DNA of 6,051 nucleotides from Rhodocyclales bacterium (lineage in GTDB: Bacteria > Pseudomonadota > Gammaproteobacteria > Burkholderiales > Rhodocyclaceae): positions 1 to 6,051 of the forward strand of contig JAJTBM010000192.1 of NCBI GenBank assembly GCA_021286885.1, in the 5' to 3' direction. Under the pieces are notes generated by a model, which made no database searches, was not told the origin of the DNA, and saw nothing but the letters and a program-made list of their open reading frames with translations. Position 1 is the first letter of the stretch, and each line of letters begins with the position of its first letter. Below, piece after piece: positions 1 through 4,815 of the stretch. The position numbers were made by a program, and so were the translations under genes.

Positions 1-85
1 CATAAACCGCCTGAGAACCTGCCGGGGATGGCAGCCTGCGGATGCGGTCAAGGGTCAGGCGGATGCGTTCGGTTTCGCGGGCCAT
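1..85 (-). CDS. 5' end of an unrecognised gene, cut by the window edge
   Basis: Reading leftwards from an ATG at 85-83, the frame stays open to the window edge and gives 28 residues beginning MARETERIRLTLDRIRRLPS. An AGGAG Shine-Dalgarno sequence lies about 8 bases upstream (around 94-98), which is the main reason to believe the start. The N-terminus is rich in Arg and Glu and looks like a soluble amphipathic helix, with no signal peptide or membrane segment. I do not recognise the family and assign no function. It lies on the side of the tRNA fragment where an integrated element would be expected, so it may belong to that element; this is inference. A weak -10-like TAGAAT (151-146, minus strand) lies upstream without a convincing -35. 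Confidence 0.5.
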   Translation of the reverse strand, partial: MARETERIRLTLDRIRRLPSPAGSQAVY

Positions 86-262
86 GGTCGTTGCTCCTGG
101 GTGTCGGGAGCCACAGACGTTTCCATTGCTGCCTCATTGCTCCCCATTCTAACAACACCCATCAACATCAACCAATGCCCAAAAAACAAAAATCTCATAT
201 TTTTCATGCAGTTAAAATTTTTCATGCATCCCTATCAACGCCGGAAAACACGCATACCACCA
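86..262. other. A/T-rich non-coding stretch, probable end of an integrated element
   Basis: No credible gene is visible between the left-edge gene and the tRNA fragment. From about 150 to 260 the composition is clearly richer in A and T than the rest of the window. It holds two copies of a 12-bp direct repeat, an AAAAAT-CTCAT-ATTTTT inverted repeat (188-204) and a run of AAAATTTT (214-221). CATTGCT also occurs twice, 11 bp apart, at 124-130 and 135-141. Bent A/T-rich DNA with short repeats beside an attachment site fits the arm region bound by tyrosine integrases and their accessory factors, but the sequence alone does not prove this. Confidence 0.4.
199..228. repeat. Two direct copies of ATTTTTCATGCA
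   Basis: The 12-bp sequence ATTTTTCATGCA occurs at 199-210 and again, identically, at 217-228, with start points 18 bp apart. The pair lies 35 to 64 bp from the beginning of the tRNA fragment. Spaced identical direct repeats near an att junction are typical of integrase arm-type or excisionase sites. They could instead be operator sites for the gene at the left edge. The repeat itself is certain; the role is inference. Confidence 0.6.
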
Positions 263-309
263 GACTCATAATCGCTTGGTCGCGGGTTCAAGTCCTGCTG
301 GCCCCACCA
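263..309 (+). tRNA. 3' half of a tRNA gene (anticodon CAT), probable attachment site
   Basis: The 3' half of a tRNA folds cleanly. It has an anticodon loop CTCATAA (265-271, anticodon CAT 267-269), a five-base variable loop (277-281), and a T arm whose five stem pairs all form (282-286 with 294-298, one G-T), with loop TTCAAGT. The 3' acceptor strand TGGCCCC (299-305), discriminator A306 and encoded CCA (307-309) follow. The 5' half is missing: no GGGGCCA acceptor partner, D arm or D loop occurs upstream, and only two anticodon-stem pairs survive (263-264 with 272-273). Lack of the three G-C pairs of initiator tRNA argues for elongator Met; tRNA-Ile2 with a CAT anticodon is not excluded. The fragment should not give a functional tRNA. 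It is best explained as the duplicated 3' end left at the far end of an element integrated into an intact copy elsewhere. Confidence 0.85.
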
Positions 310-325
310 GCAACATCAAGCACTT

Positions 326-360
326 AGGCCAATCCTTCGGGGTTGGCCTTTTTGCTTTTT
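326..360 (+). terminator. Rho-independent terminator behind the tRNA fragment
   Basis: A ten-pair stem (326-335 with 340-349, one T-G pair) closes on a TTCG tetraloop (336-339). It is followed by T349-T353, then GC and a further run of five T (356-360). It begins 17 bases after the encoded CCA, the usual place for a tRNA operon terminator. Its retention suggests that the DNA right of the tRNA fragment is the original chromosomal flank of the tRNA gene. Confidence 0.9.
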
Positions 361-433
361 AGCGCCATGGACTGGGTGGCATGCATCCGCTTGGGTCAGC
401 CCGCTCAATCGCGCATGGGCGGCTTCCATGACC

Positions 434-462
434 TTGCGGCCTGTAGCGCCAAACGCTACAAT
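434..462 (+). promoter_or_regulatory. higBA promoter
   Basis: A -35-like TTGCGG (434-439) and a strong -10 TACAAT (457-462) are separated by exactly 17 bases. The expected transcription start is about 468-470, at the higB ATG itself (470), which predicts a leaderless or nearly leaderless transcript. The -10 overlaps the right arm of the palindrome described separately, as expected for autorepression by the antitoxin. Confidence 0.6.
442..460. promoter_or_regulatory. Palindromic operator, probable HigA site
   Basis: TGTAGCG (442-448) and CGCTACA (454-460) form a perfect 7-bp inverted repeat around CCAAA. It fills the promoter spacer and covers the first bases of the -10 box. HigA-type antitoxins bind such palindromes through their helix-turn-helix, alone or with HigB, and shut off their own operon. 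Position and symmetry support this role here. Binding is inferred, not shown. Confidence 0.6.
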
Positions 463-469
463 TTTTCTA

Positions 470-748
470 ATGATCAAGCACTTCAAACACAAAGGCTTGG
501 CGCTGTTTTTCGAGTCCGGCAGCAAGGCAGGGATACGGCCCGACCATGCAGGAAGGCTGGCACGCCAGTTACGGCAACTCAATGACGCCCGTGATCCCAA
601 AGACATGAACATGCCAGGCTGGCGACTGCATGCACTGAGCGGCGAACTGGCCGATCACTGGTCGGTGACCGTTAATGGCAATTGGCGGATGACTTTTGTA
701 TTTGAAGGCGAAGATGCCATCCTGGTCGATTACCAGGACTACCACTAA
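470..748 (+). CDS. higB: HigB-type toxin (RelE superfamily mRNA interferase)
   Basis: The product is 92 residues, the usual length for HigB of the plasmid-maintenance killer family. These toxins bind the ribosomal A site and cut mRNA during translation. The protein runs from [10 protein letters not shown] through GSKAG (17-21), PGW-RLH (49-54) and [13 protein letters not shown] (64-76) to VDYQDYH at the extreme C-terminus. His54, Asp90, Tyr91 and His92 fall at the positions I recall as functionally important in Proteus HigB, so the toxin looks intact. An ATG at 428 in the same frame was not chosen, because it precedes the promoter and the homologous N-terminus begins MIK. There is no Shine-Dalgarno before 470, and the predicted transcription start coincides with the ATG. 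The antitoxin gene follows after 11 bases; toxin-first order is typical of higBA. Confidence 0.92.
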   Translation: MIKHFKHKGLALFFESGSKAGIRPDHAGRLARQLRQLNDARDPKDMNMPGWRLHALSGELADHWSVTVNGNWRMTFVFEGEDAILVDYQDYH

Positions 749-759
749 GGAGAATCGAC

Positions 760-1053
760 ATGACAAGGATGCACAACCCTCCCCATCCCGGCGAAACGCT
801 CCGGGAGGACGTGCTGCCTGCACTCGGCCTGTCAGTCACCCAGGCGGCGGCAGAACTTGGGATCAACCGCGTCACTCTCTCCAGGGTGCTGAATGGCAAG
901 GCGGGGATCAGCATCGATCTGGCGCTACGCCTTGAATCCTGGCTGGATGGCCCTAGTGCAGAATCCTGGCTGAAAGGCCAGCTCGCCTATGATCTGTGGC
1001 ACGCCGAAGCACACCGCCCCATGGTCAGCATCAAACGAGCCATGACGACGTAA
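760..1053 (+). CDS. higA: HigA-type antitoxin, helix-turn-helix protein
   Basis: This 97-residue protein is an XRE/Cro-type HigA antitoxin that neutralises HigB by direct binding and represses the shared promoter. The N-terminal [17 protein letters not shown] (9-25) is a family hallmark. The helix-turn-helix spans about 25-61 ([22 protein letters not shown], then [12 protein letters not shown]). A C-terminal part with W70, W80 and H81 (about 66-85) resembles the AYDLWHAE ending common in the family. AGGAG (747-751) overlaps the higB stop and sits 8 bases before the ATG, suggesting translation coupled to higB. A second in-frame ATG at 769 is possible but worse placed. The sole visible promoter is the one before higB, so the two genes should form one autoregulated unit. 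Confidence 0.92.
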   Translation: MTRMHNPPHPGETLREDVLPALGLSVTQAAAELGINRVTLSRVLNGKAGISIDLALRLESWLDGPSAESWLKGQLAYDLWHAEAHRPMVSIKRAMTT

Positions 1054-1101
1054 AAAATCCTGCTCAAGGCGTACATCCAAGCTCGCCCATCACCCTCACA
1101 C

Positions 1102-1134
1102 AAAAAAGCCAGCCTTCCCGGGCTGGCTTTTGTG
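1102..1134. terminator. Bidirectional terminator between higA and the lipoprotein gene
   Basis: GCCAGCC (1108-1114) pairs with GGCTGGC (1121-1127) around a TTCCCG loop. Six A (1102-1107) precede the stem and four T (1128-1131) follow it, so either strand gives a GC stem followed by a U run. The A and T runs can also pair and lengthen the stem. It lies between two convergent genes, 49 bases after the higA stop and about 46 before the stop of the facing gene, and can serve both. Confidence 0.85.
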
Positions 1135-1180
1135 CGTCTGACGGGGGGTGGGGGCAAACGCTTACGCGCCGCCCGCGCCC

Positions 1181-1423
1181 TCAGACATCAGGCTTGATGC
1201 AGGAAAGGGCCTTGGCAGCGTGGTAGATTTGATCGGCCTCAGCAAAGGTTTTGACGCGTGCTGGGTCGAGTTGCTCGGCGAAGGTCTTGCATTCAGGACG
1301 AGGGGCGATCAGCTCAGCCCGAAAACGGGCCATGTCGGCCACCGAGAGGGGCTCGGGGCGGCTGCAGGCTTGCAGGGCGCACGCAGCACCCAGGACGGCA
1401 AAATAATGGCGGGTGGAGAACAT
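1181..1423 (-). CDS. Small predicted outer-envelope lipoprotein of unknown function
   Basis: The product is 80 residues. The N-terminus MFSTRHYFAVLGAACALQAC is a lipoprotein signal: basic residues R5 and H6, a hydrophobic core (about 7-17) and the lipobox LQAC with the lipidated cysteine at 20. The mature part is only about 61 residues, enters with SRPEPLSVADMARF, and carries two further cysteines (45 and 75) that could form a disulfide. The five-residue motif KTFAE occurs at 46-50 and again at 58-62. The frame stays open upstream to 1612, but that extension lacks homologous character and would bury the signal peptide, so the ATG at 1423 was chosen despite only a weak ribosome site. I do not recognise the family. 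It is divergent from dgkA, with 103 bases between the starts. Ser at +2 would normally permit export to the outer membrane. Confidence 0.75.
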   Translation of the reverse strand: MFSTRHYFAVLGAACALQACSRPEPLSVADMARFRAELIAPRPECKTFAEQLDPARVKTFAEADQIYHAAKALSCIKPDV

Positions 1424-1526
1424 GGGGCAACTCGGCAGGACACAGCCTGCCAGACTACCTGATACAGCCTTCACTCCACTGAATTTTTCACTTCGAGGCC
1501 CGCCCACTGGGCCGGAAAATCGAGCG

Positions 1527-1880
1527 ATGAAGGGACAGGGTTTGCTGTTGCGCCTGGGGCACGCCTGGCGCGGGCTGGCGGGCGCCGTGCGGCAGGAGCG
1601 CAGTCTGCGCACCCATCTGGGCGTGCTGGCGGGGGTAATCGGGGTGCTGGCTTACCGGGGGGCGACGCCCCTGTGGTGGGCGCTGATCCTGATGGCGGCG
1701 GGGATGGTACTGGTGGCCGAACTGCTCAACACAGCCCTGGAGGCGCTGGCAGACCGGCTGCACCCGGAGCGGCATCCGGAAATCGGCTTTGCCAAGGATG
1801 TGGCAGCGGGGGCCGTGCTGGTGGCGAGCCTGGTGGCGGCCCTGATTGGTCTTGCCTGGCTGGGCTGGGGCCAGGGCTGA
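1527..1880 (+). CDS. dgkA: Diacylglycerol kinase, integral membrane (DgkA)
   Basis: A 117-residue protein, close to the 122 of E. coli DgkA. The family phosphorylates diacylglycerol with ATP in the inner membrane, recycling the lipid released when membrane-derived oligosaccharides and lipopolysaccharide are modified. An amphipathic N-terminal helix (LGHAWRGLAGAVRQE, 10-24) precedes three membrane segments at about 30-46, 48-70 and 91-114. The signature AELLNTALEALADR (64-77) carries E65, N68, E72 and D76, matching the catalytic block around E69, N72 and E76 of E. coli; E24 and the pair K90-D91 match E28 and K94-D95. The ATG at 1527 fits family length, though its ribosome site is weak; a GGCCC/GGGCC inverted repeat (1497-1513) lies just upstream. 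The stop codon lies in a strong hairpin shared with the convergent globin gene's end. Confidence 0.93.
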   Translation: MKGQGLLLRLGHAWRGLAGAVRQERSLRTHLGVLAGVIGVLAYRGATPLWWALILMAAGMVLVAELLNTALEALADRLHPERHPEIGFAKDVAAGAVLVASLVAALIGLAWLGWGQG

Positions 1881-1896
1881 AGATTTCAGCCCTGGC
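1870..1896. terminator. Long perfect hairpin over the dgkA stop codon, probable terminator
   Basis: Bases 1870-1881 pair with 1885-1896 in a perfect 12-bp stem (core CCAGGGCTGAA / TTCAGCCCTGG) around a three-base GAT loop. The dgkA stop codon TGA (1878-1880) is inside the left arm, and the stop of the convergent globin gene is 12 bases beyond the right arm. No T run follows on either strand, so it is not a classical intrinsic terminator. It could act as a U-less terminator, protect 3' ends from exonucleases, or block convergent transcription. Confidence 0.55.
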
Positions 1897-1907
1897 GCCG
1901 GTGGCCT

Positions 1908-2297
1908 TCAGCCGTCCTTGCGCGGGGTGAAGAACATCCCGGCCTGGAAGCTGCGGGCCATCAGTTCGGCCTTGGCCATGGCCTGCTCGGCGGCCGGCCC
2001 GGGGAGAAACTCCCGGGCGGCAACCTGGAACAGTTCGAGCCAGCGCGCAAAATGCGCGGGCTCCACCGGCAGGCGCACATGCACCGGATAGGGGCTGCCC
2101 GTGTAGCGCTCGGTGCCGCACAGGGTGCGAGACCAGAAATCGCAGATCACCCGCAGATGCTCGCCCCAGTGAGCGACTTCGGCCTCGAATACGGGGCCAA
2201 GCAGCGCATCTTCCCGGGCACGGCCATAAAAGCCGTGCACGAGGGCCTGGATCTGGGCTTCGGTGGGGCGGGCGGCGTCCTGTTCCGGTGTGCTCAT
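1908..2297 (-). CDS. Group III truncated hemoglobin
   Basis: A 129-residue single-domain globin of the truncated group III type (Campylobacter Ctb is the reference). It aligns by eye throughout: VHGFYGRAREDALLGPVF (20-37) with the B-helix tyrosine Y24; AHWGEHLRVICDFWSRTL (42-59) with H47 at the distal E7 position; YTGSPYPVHVRLP (65-77) with H73 as the proximal heme ligand; and AHFARWLELF (81-90) with W86 at G8. All heme-pocket residues expected of the group are present, so it should bind heme and oxygen or nitric oxide. Group III globins are linked to NO or oxygen chemistry under micro-oxic conditions; the exact role here is inferred. The frame is open further upstream, but that part overlaps tpx, and MSTPEQD is a natural start. 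It begins 16 bases after the tpx stop with a weak ribosome site, so it probably depends on the tpx transcript. Confidence 0.88.
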   Translation of the reverse strand: MSTPEQDAARPTEAQIQALVHGFYGRAREDALLGPVFEAEVAHWGEHLRVICDFWSRTLCGTERYTGSPYPVHVRLPVEPAHFARWLELFQVAAREFLPGPAAEQAMAKAELMARSFQAGMFFTPRKDG

Positions 2298-2313
2298 GGC
2301 GTCAAACCTGGTA

Positions 2314-2817
2314 TCAGGCCAGCACAGCCAGGGCGGCGGCGTAGTTCGGCTCGTTCTTGATCTCGGCGACCAGCTCGGCGTGGAGCACCGTGTCGTTCTC
2401 GTCCAGCACCACCACGGCACGGGCGGCGAGGCCGGTCAGGGGGCCGCTGGCAATGGCAACGCCGTAGTCAGCCAGGAAGTTGCCGCCCCGCAGGGTGGAC
2501 AGGGTTTCCACGTTGTTCAGGCCTTCAGCGCCGCAGAAGCGGGCCTGGGCGAAGGGCAGGTCGGCGGAGATGCACAGCACCACGGTGTTGTTCAGGCTGC
2601 TGGCAGACTGGTTGAAGGTGCGCACCGAGGTGGCGCAGGTGGGGGTATCCACGCTCGGGAAGATGTTGAGCACCTTGCGCTTGCCCGCGTAGGCGGACAG
2701 GGGGGTGTCAGCCAGATTCTTGGCCACGAGGCTGAAGGCGGGGGCGGTCTGACCGGCCTGGGGCAGCTGACCTTCGACTTGAACGGGGTTTCCACCGAGG
2801 GTAACGGTTTGGCTCAT
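2314..2817 (-). CDS. tpx: Thiol peroxidase Tpx (atypical 2-Cys peroxiredoxin)
   Basis: A 167-residue protein, nearly the same length as E. coli Tpx and similar from end to end ([67 protein letters not shown]). The peroxidatic cysteine is C61, in the P-[ST]-x-D-T-x-x-C setting (54-61). The resolving cysteine is C95, with an extra C82 also found in E. coli. The enzyme reduces hydrogen peroxide and especially alkyl hydroperoxides with thioredoxin as electron donor. AGGAG (2825-2829 on the minus strand) lies 7 bases before the ATG and decides the start. It leads the probable two-gene unit with the globin. The lysR gene lies upstream on the same strand with a 114-bp gap, so tpx probably has its own promoter; I could not identify a convincing one. 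Confidence 0.96.
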   Translation of the reverse strand: MSQTVTLGGNPVQVEGQLPQAGQTAPAFSLVAKNLADTPLSAYAGKRKVLNIFPSVDTPTCATSVRTFNQSASSLNNTVVLCISADLPFAQARFCGAEGLNNVETLSTLRGGNFLADYGVAIASGPLTGLAARAVVVLDENDTVLHAELVAEIKNEPNYAAALAVLA

Positions 2818-2905
2818 GGAGGCACTCCTGTGTTGACTGTTATCGACAGCTAAGCTGGGTGGGACCAGGAAAAACCCTGCTCCCGAATATGATTTTGTTA
2901 TGACT

Positions 2906-2922
2906 GCCGACCCGGGGTCGGC
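2906..2922. repeat. 17-bp perfect palindrome upstream of tpx
   Basis: GCCGACCC (2906-2913) and GGGTCGGC (2915-2922) are exact inverted copies around one central G. The palindrome lies between the lysR stop (2932) and the tpx ATG (2817), nearer to lysR. It could fold as a short hairpin ending the lysR message, although no T run follows on the minus strand, or it could be a protein-binding site for tpx control. Neither role is settled by sequence. Confidence 0.5.
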
Positions 2923-2931
2923 CCGCGCATA

Positions 2932-3870
2932 TTAGGCGCTGAACGGTTTTCCCGCCAGGGTCTGCGGGGGAAGATTCAGCTCCCAAGAAGGCGTATCCCC
3001 CATCCGGGCAGCCAGATAGTCGGTAAAGGCCCTCACCCGGGCCGACAGGTGGCGGTTGCCCGGGAACACCGCATGAATGCCCAGCTCAGGGGTCGGGTAT
3101 TCGGGCAGCACCACTTCCAGCGCGCCGCTGCGCAGGGCCGGGGCCGCGATGAAGCTGGGTTGGGCGCAGATGCCCAAACCGCGCACGGCGGCATCCAGCA
3201 GCGCATCGCCATTATTGGCCCGCAACCGGCCTCGCACGGGTACCTGGCGCCATTCCCCATCCACCCAGTAGGCCCAGGGCCGGCTGGAGCCGGTGTAGTC
3301 CAAGCATTCATGCTGGGCCAGCTCAGCCGGATGGCGCGGACGCCCGTGGCGGGCGAGGTAATCGGGTGAAGCCAGGGTCAGGAAACGGGCCCGCCCGATG
3401 CGCCGGGCCACCTGGGTCGGGTCCAGCTGGCTGGTGATGCGGATCGCCATGTCGAGGCCGGTTTCGATGAGGTTCACCCGCCGGTCATCAAAATCCAGAT
3501 CCAGATCCAGCCCCGGATGGCTGGCCAGGAACTCCCCCACCAGGGGCGCCACATGGCGCACCCCAAAGCTGAGGGGCACCCCCACCCGGATCAGGCCCCG
3601 CAACTGGAACTGGTTGCCGGCCAGATCCCCTTCGGCGGCCTCCACCAGACTCAGGATCTCCCGGCAGCGCTCCAGATACACGGCTCCTTCGGAAGTGAGG
3701 CGCAGGCTGCGGGTGCTGCGTGCAATCAGCTTGGTGCCCAGATGGGCCTCCAGCCCGGCCACGGTGCGGGTCACCATGGAGCGGGCCAGATCCAGATGCT
3801 TGGCCGCCGCCGCAAAACTGCCCGCTTCGGCCACCCGCAGGAACACACTCATTGCATGGAGTCGGTCCAT
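2932..3870 (-). CDS. LysR-type transcriptional regulator
   Basis: The product is 312 residues, typical for the family. A winged helix-turn-helix occupies about 1-62 (MDRLHAMSVFLRVAEAGSFAAAAKHL, then SMVTRTVAGLEAHLGTKLIARSTRSLRLTSEG), followed by a linker helix (66-85) and a periplasmic-binding-like effector domain to about 290. A short tail (about 291-312, WELNLPPQTLAGKPFSA) extends past the usual end. It most resembles the subgroup that begins MDRL-AM-VF-RV-E-GSF and often controls an adjacent divergent gene. Here that neighbour is the DODA-type dioxygenase gene, 125 bases away, which is its likely target; the effector is unknown. The open frame extends far upstream into the dioxygenase gene, but only the start at 3870 gives the standard N-terminus. 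Its ribosome site is poor. ATG at 3849 (residue 8) is a less likely alternative. Confidence 0.93.
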   Translation of the reverse strand: MDRLHAMSVFLRVAEAGSFAAAAKHLDLARSMVTRTVAGLEAHLGTKLIARSTRSLRLTSEGAVYLERCREILSLVEAAEGDLAGNQFQLRGLIRVGVPLSFGVRHVAPLVGEFLASHPGLDLDLDFDDRRVNLIETGLDMAIRITSQLDPTQVARRIGRARFLTLASPDYLARHGRPRHPAELAQHECLDYTGSSRPWAYWVDGEWRQVPVRGRLRANNGDALLDAAVRGLGICAQPSFIAAPALRSGALEVVLPEYPTPELGIHAVFPGNRHLSARVRAFTDYLAARMGDTPSWELNLPPQTLAGKPFSA

Positions 3871-3995
3871 TGTTTCAAAAACAGCAACAAAGATTTCCCG
3901 ATTAAATACTATTTCAGGCCCAATCAACAGCCTAAAGTACGCCCATCCCGCAGCGCACGCTGCCTCTGCTGAAAAGACTGCCCCGGGAGGGCCCC
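3871..3995. promoter_or_regulatory. Divergent control region between lysR and the dioxygenase operon
   Basis: This 125-bp interval is A/T-richer than its flanks from about 3871 to 3940 and must hold promoters for both directions. TTCAGGCCCAATCAA (3913-3927) fits the T-N11-A pattern of LysR sites, and TTCAGGC (3913-3919) with GCCTAAA (3930-3936) forms an imperfect inverted repeat (6 of 7). On the minus strand TTGATT (3927-3922) and TAATCG (3904-3899) are spaced 17 bases apart, but the second hexamer is poor. T-N11-A is a loose pattern that arises by chance, so the operator is only a candidate. Confidence 0.35.
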
Positions 3996-4814
3996 ATGAA
4001 CGCTCGCCAACCTGTTTTGTTTGTTTCCCACGGTGCGCCGGATGTGGTGCGCCAGCCTGGCGCCACCCTGGAACTGTGGAAGCGCCTGGGCGCCGAACTG
4101 CCCCGCCCCCGGGCGATTCTGGTGGTGTCGGCCCACTGGACGACCCGTGGGCCCCAGGTGAGCAGCGCCCCCCAACCCGAAACCATCCACGACTTTGGCG
4201 GCTTTCCGCCGGACCTGTACGCCCGCCAGTACCCGGCGCCGGGGGCACCGGCCCTGGCCGAACGGGTGGTGGCGCTGATGGAGGCCGCCGGCTTGCCCAT
4301 CGCCATCACCCAAAATCAGGGCCTGGACCACGGCGCCTGGATTCCCCTGAGCCAAATGTACCCGGAAGCCGACATCCCGGTGGCCCAGCTCTCCATCCAG
4401 CCCTACGCGGGGCCGGACTGGCACCGGCGCCTGGGGGTGGCCCTGCGCCCCCTGCGGGATGAAGGGGTGCTGATCCTCGCCTCGGGGGCTGTCACCCACA
4501 ACTTTGGCTGGCTCAACTGGGAAGGCGGCCCCGCATTGCCCCAGGCCCGCCAGTTTGCGGATTGGGTGGGCGCCGCCCTGGCCGAGGATGATCGCCCGCG
4601 CTTGCAGGATTACCGCCGACTCACCCCCCTGGGGGTGGGCGCCCATCCGAGCGAAGATCATTTGCTGCCGCTGTTTTCTGCCCTGGGCGCCGCCGAGCAT
4701 GGAGAATTACCCCTGCGCCTGGAACCGGAATACACCTACGCCGGTCTGGCTATGGATGCCTACCTGTGGCAGGACCACAGCCCGCGCCCCTTCACTGCCG
4801 TCAAGGAACACTGA
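3996..4814 (+). CDS. ygiD: DODA/YgiD-type extradiol ring-cleaving dioxygenase
   Basis: A 272-residue protein of the LigB-like class III extradiol dioxygenase superfamily, closest by eye to E. coli YgiD (4,5-DOPA dioxygenase) and plant DODA. These use a metal ion, zinc in YgiD structures, and open catechol rings with oxygen. Motifs in order: FVSHGAPD (9-16, H12), LPRPRAILVVSAHWTTRG (35-52, H47), TIHDFGGFP (63-71), GLDHGAWIPLSQMYP (109-123, H112), DIPVAQLSIQP (126-136), LILASGAVTHNF (159-170, H168) and HPSEDHLLPLFSALG (217-231, H222). H12, H47, H168 and H222 are the probable metal site and H112 a catalytic candidate, so the enzyme appears intact. GGGAGG (3985-3990) lies 5 bases before the ATG. 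The true substrate is unknown; DOPA cleavage is a family activity, not a prediction for this protein. Only one base separates its stop from the cytochrome b561 start. Confidence 0.92.
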   Translation: MNARQPVLFVSHGAPDVVRQPGATLELWKRLGAELPRPRAILVVSAHWTTRGPQVSSAPQPETIHDFGGFPPDLYARQYPAPGAPALAERVVALMEAAGLPIAITQNQGLDHGAWIPLSQMYPEADIPVAQLSIQPYAGPDWHRRLGVALRPLRDEGVLILASGAVTHNFGWLNWEGGPALPQARQFADWVGAALAEDDRPRLQDYRRLTPLGVGAHPSEDHLLPLFSALGAAEHGELPLRLEPEYTYAGLAMDAYLWQDHSPRPFTAVKEH

Positions 4815-4815
4815 G

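Noticed and set aside
199..228. A CRISPR-like array
   Set aside because: There are only two 12-bp copies with a 6-bp gap, far too short for repeats and spacers.
234..309. A complete tRNA gene
   Set aside because: The acceptor partner GGGGCCA and the D arm are absent upstream, and three of five anticodon-stem pairs fail, so only the 3' half is present.
28..327. A plus-strand open frame of 99 codons across the left region
   Set aside because: It runs opposite the left-edge gene, through A/T-rich non-coding DNA and the tRNA fragment, has no ribosome site, and its translation resembles no protein.
428..469. An upstream ATG start for higB
   Set aside because: It lies before the -35 box and would translate the promoter and palindrome; HigB homologues begin at MIK.
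1497..1513. GGCCC/GGGCC inverted repeat as a riboswitch or attenuator for dgkA
   Set aside because: A five-pair stem in GC-rich DNA is expected by chance, and no T run or alternative pairing is visible.
1424..1612. N-terminal extension of the lipoprotein gene to an ATG at 1612
   Set aside because: It would hide the signal peptide and lipobox inside the protein and overlap dgkA on the other strand.
2263..2853. A 196-codon plus-strand frame opposite tpx
   Set aside because: Tpx on the minus strand matches its family from end to end, and the plus-strand product is low-complexity Gly/Val/His-rich.
3871..4248. A 126-residue N-terminal extension of the LysR regulator
   Set aside because: It overlaps the divergent dioxygenase gene, and the canonical helix-turn-helix begins at the ATG at 3870.
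3924..4700. Long minus-strand open frame opposite the dioxygenase
   Set aside because: It is a GC-rich antisense shadow; the plus strand encodes a full conserved enzyme, and the antisense product is Gly/His/Gln-rich with no recognisable domain.
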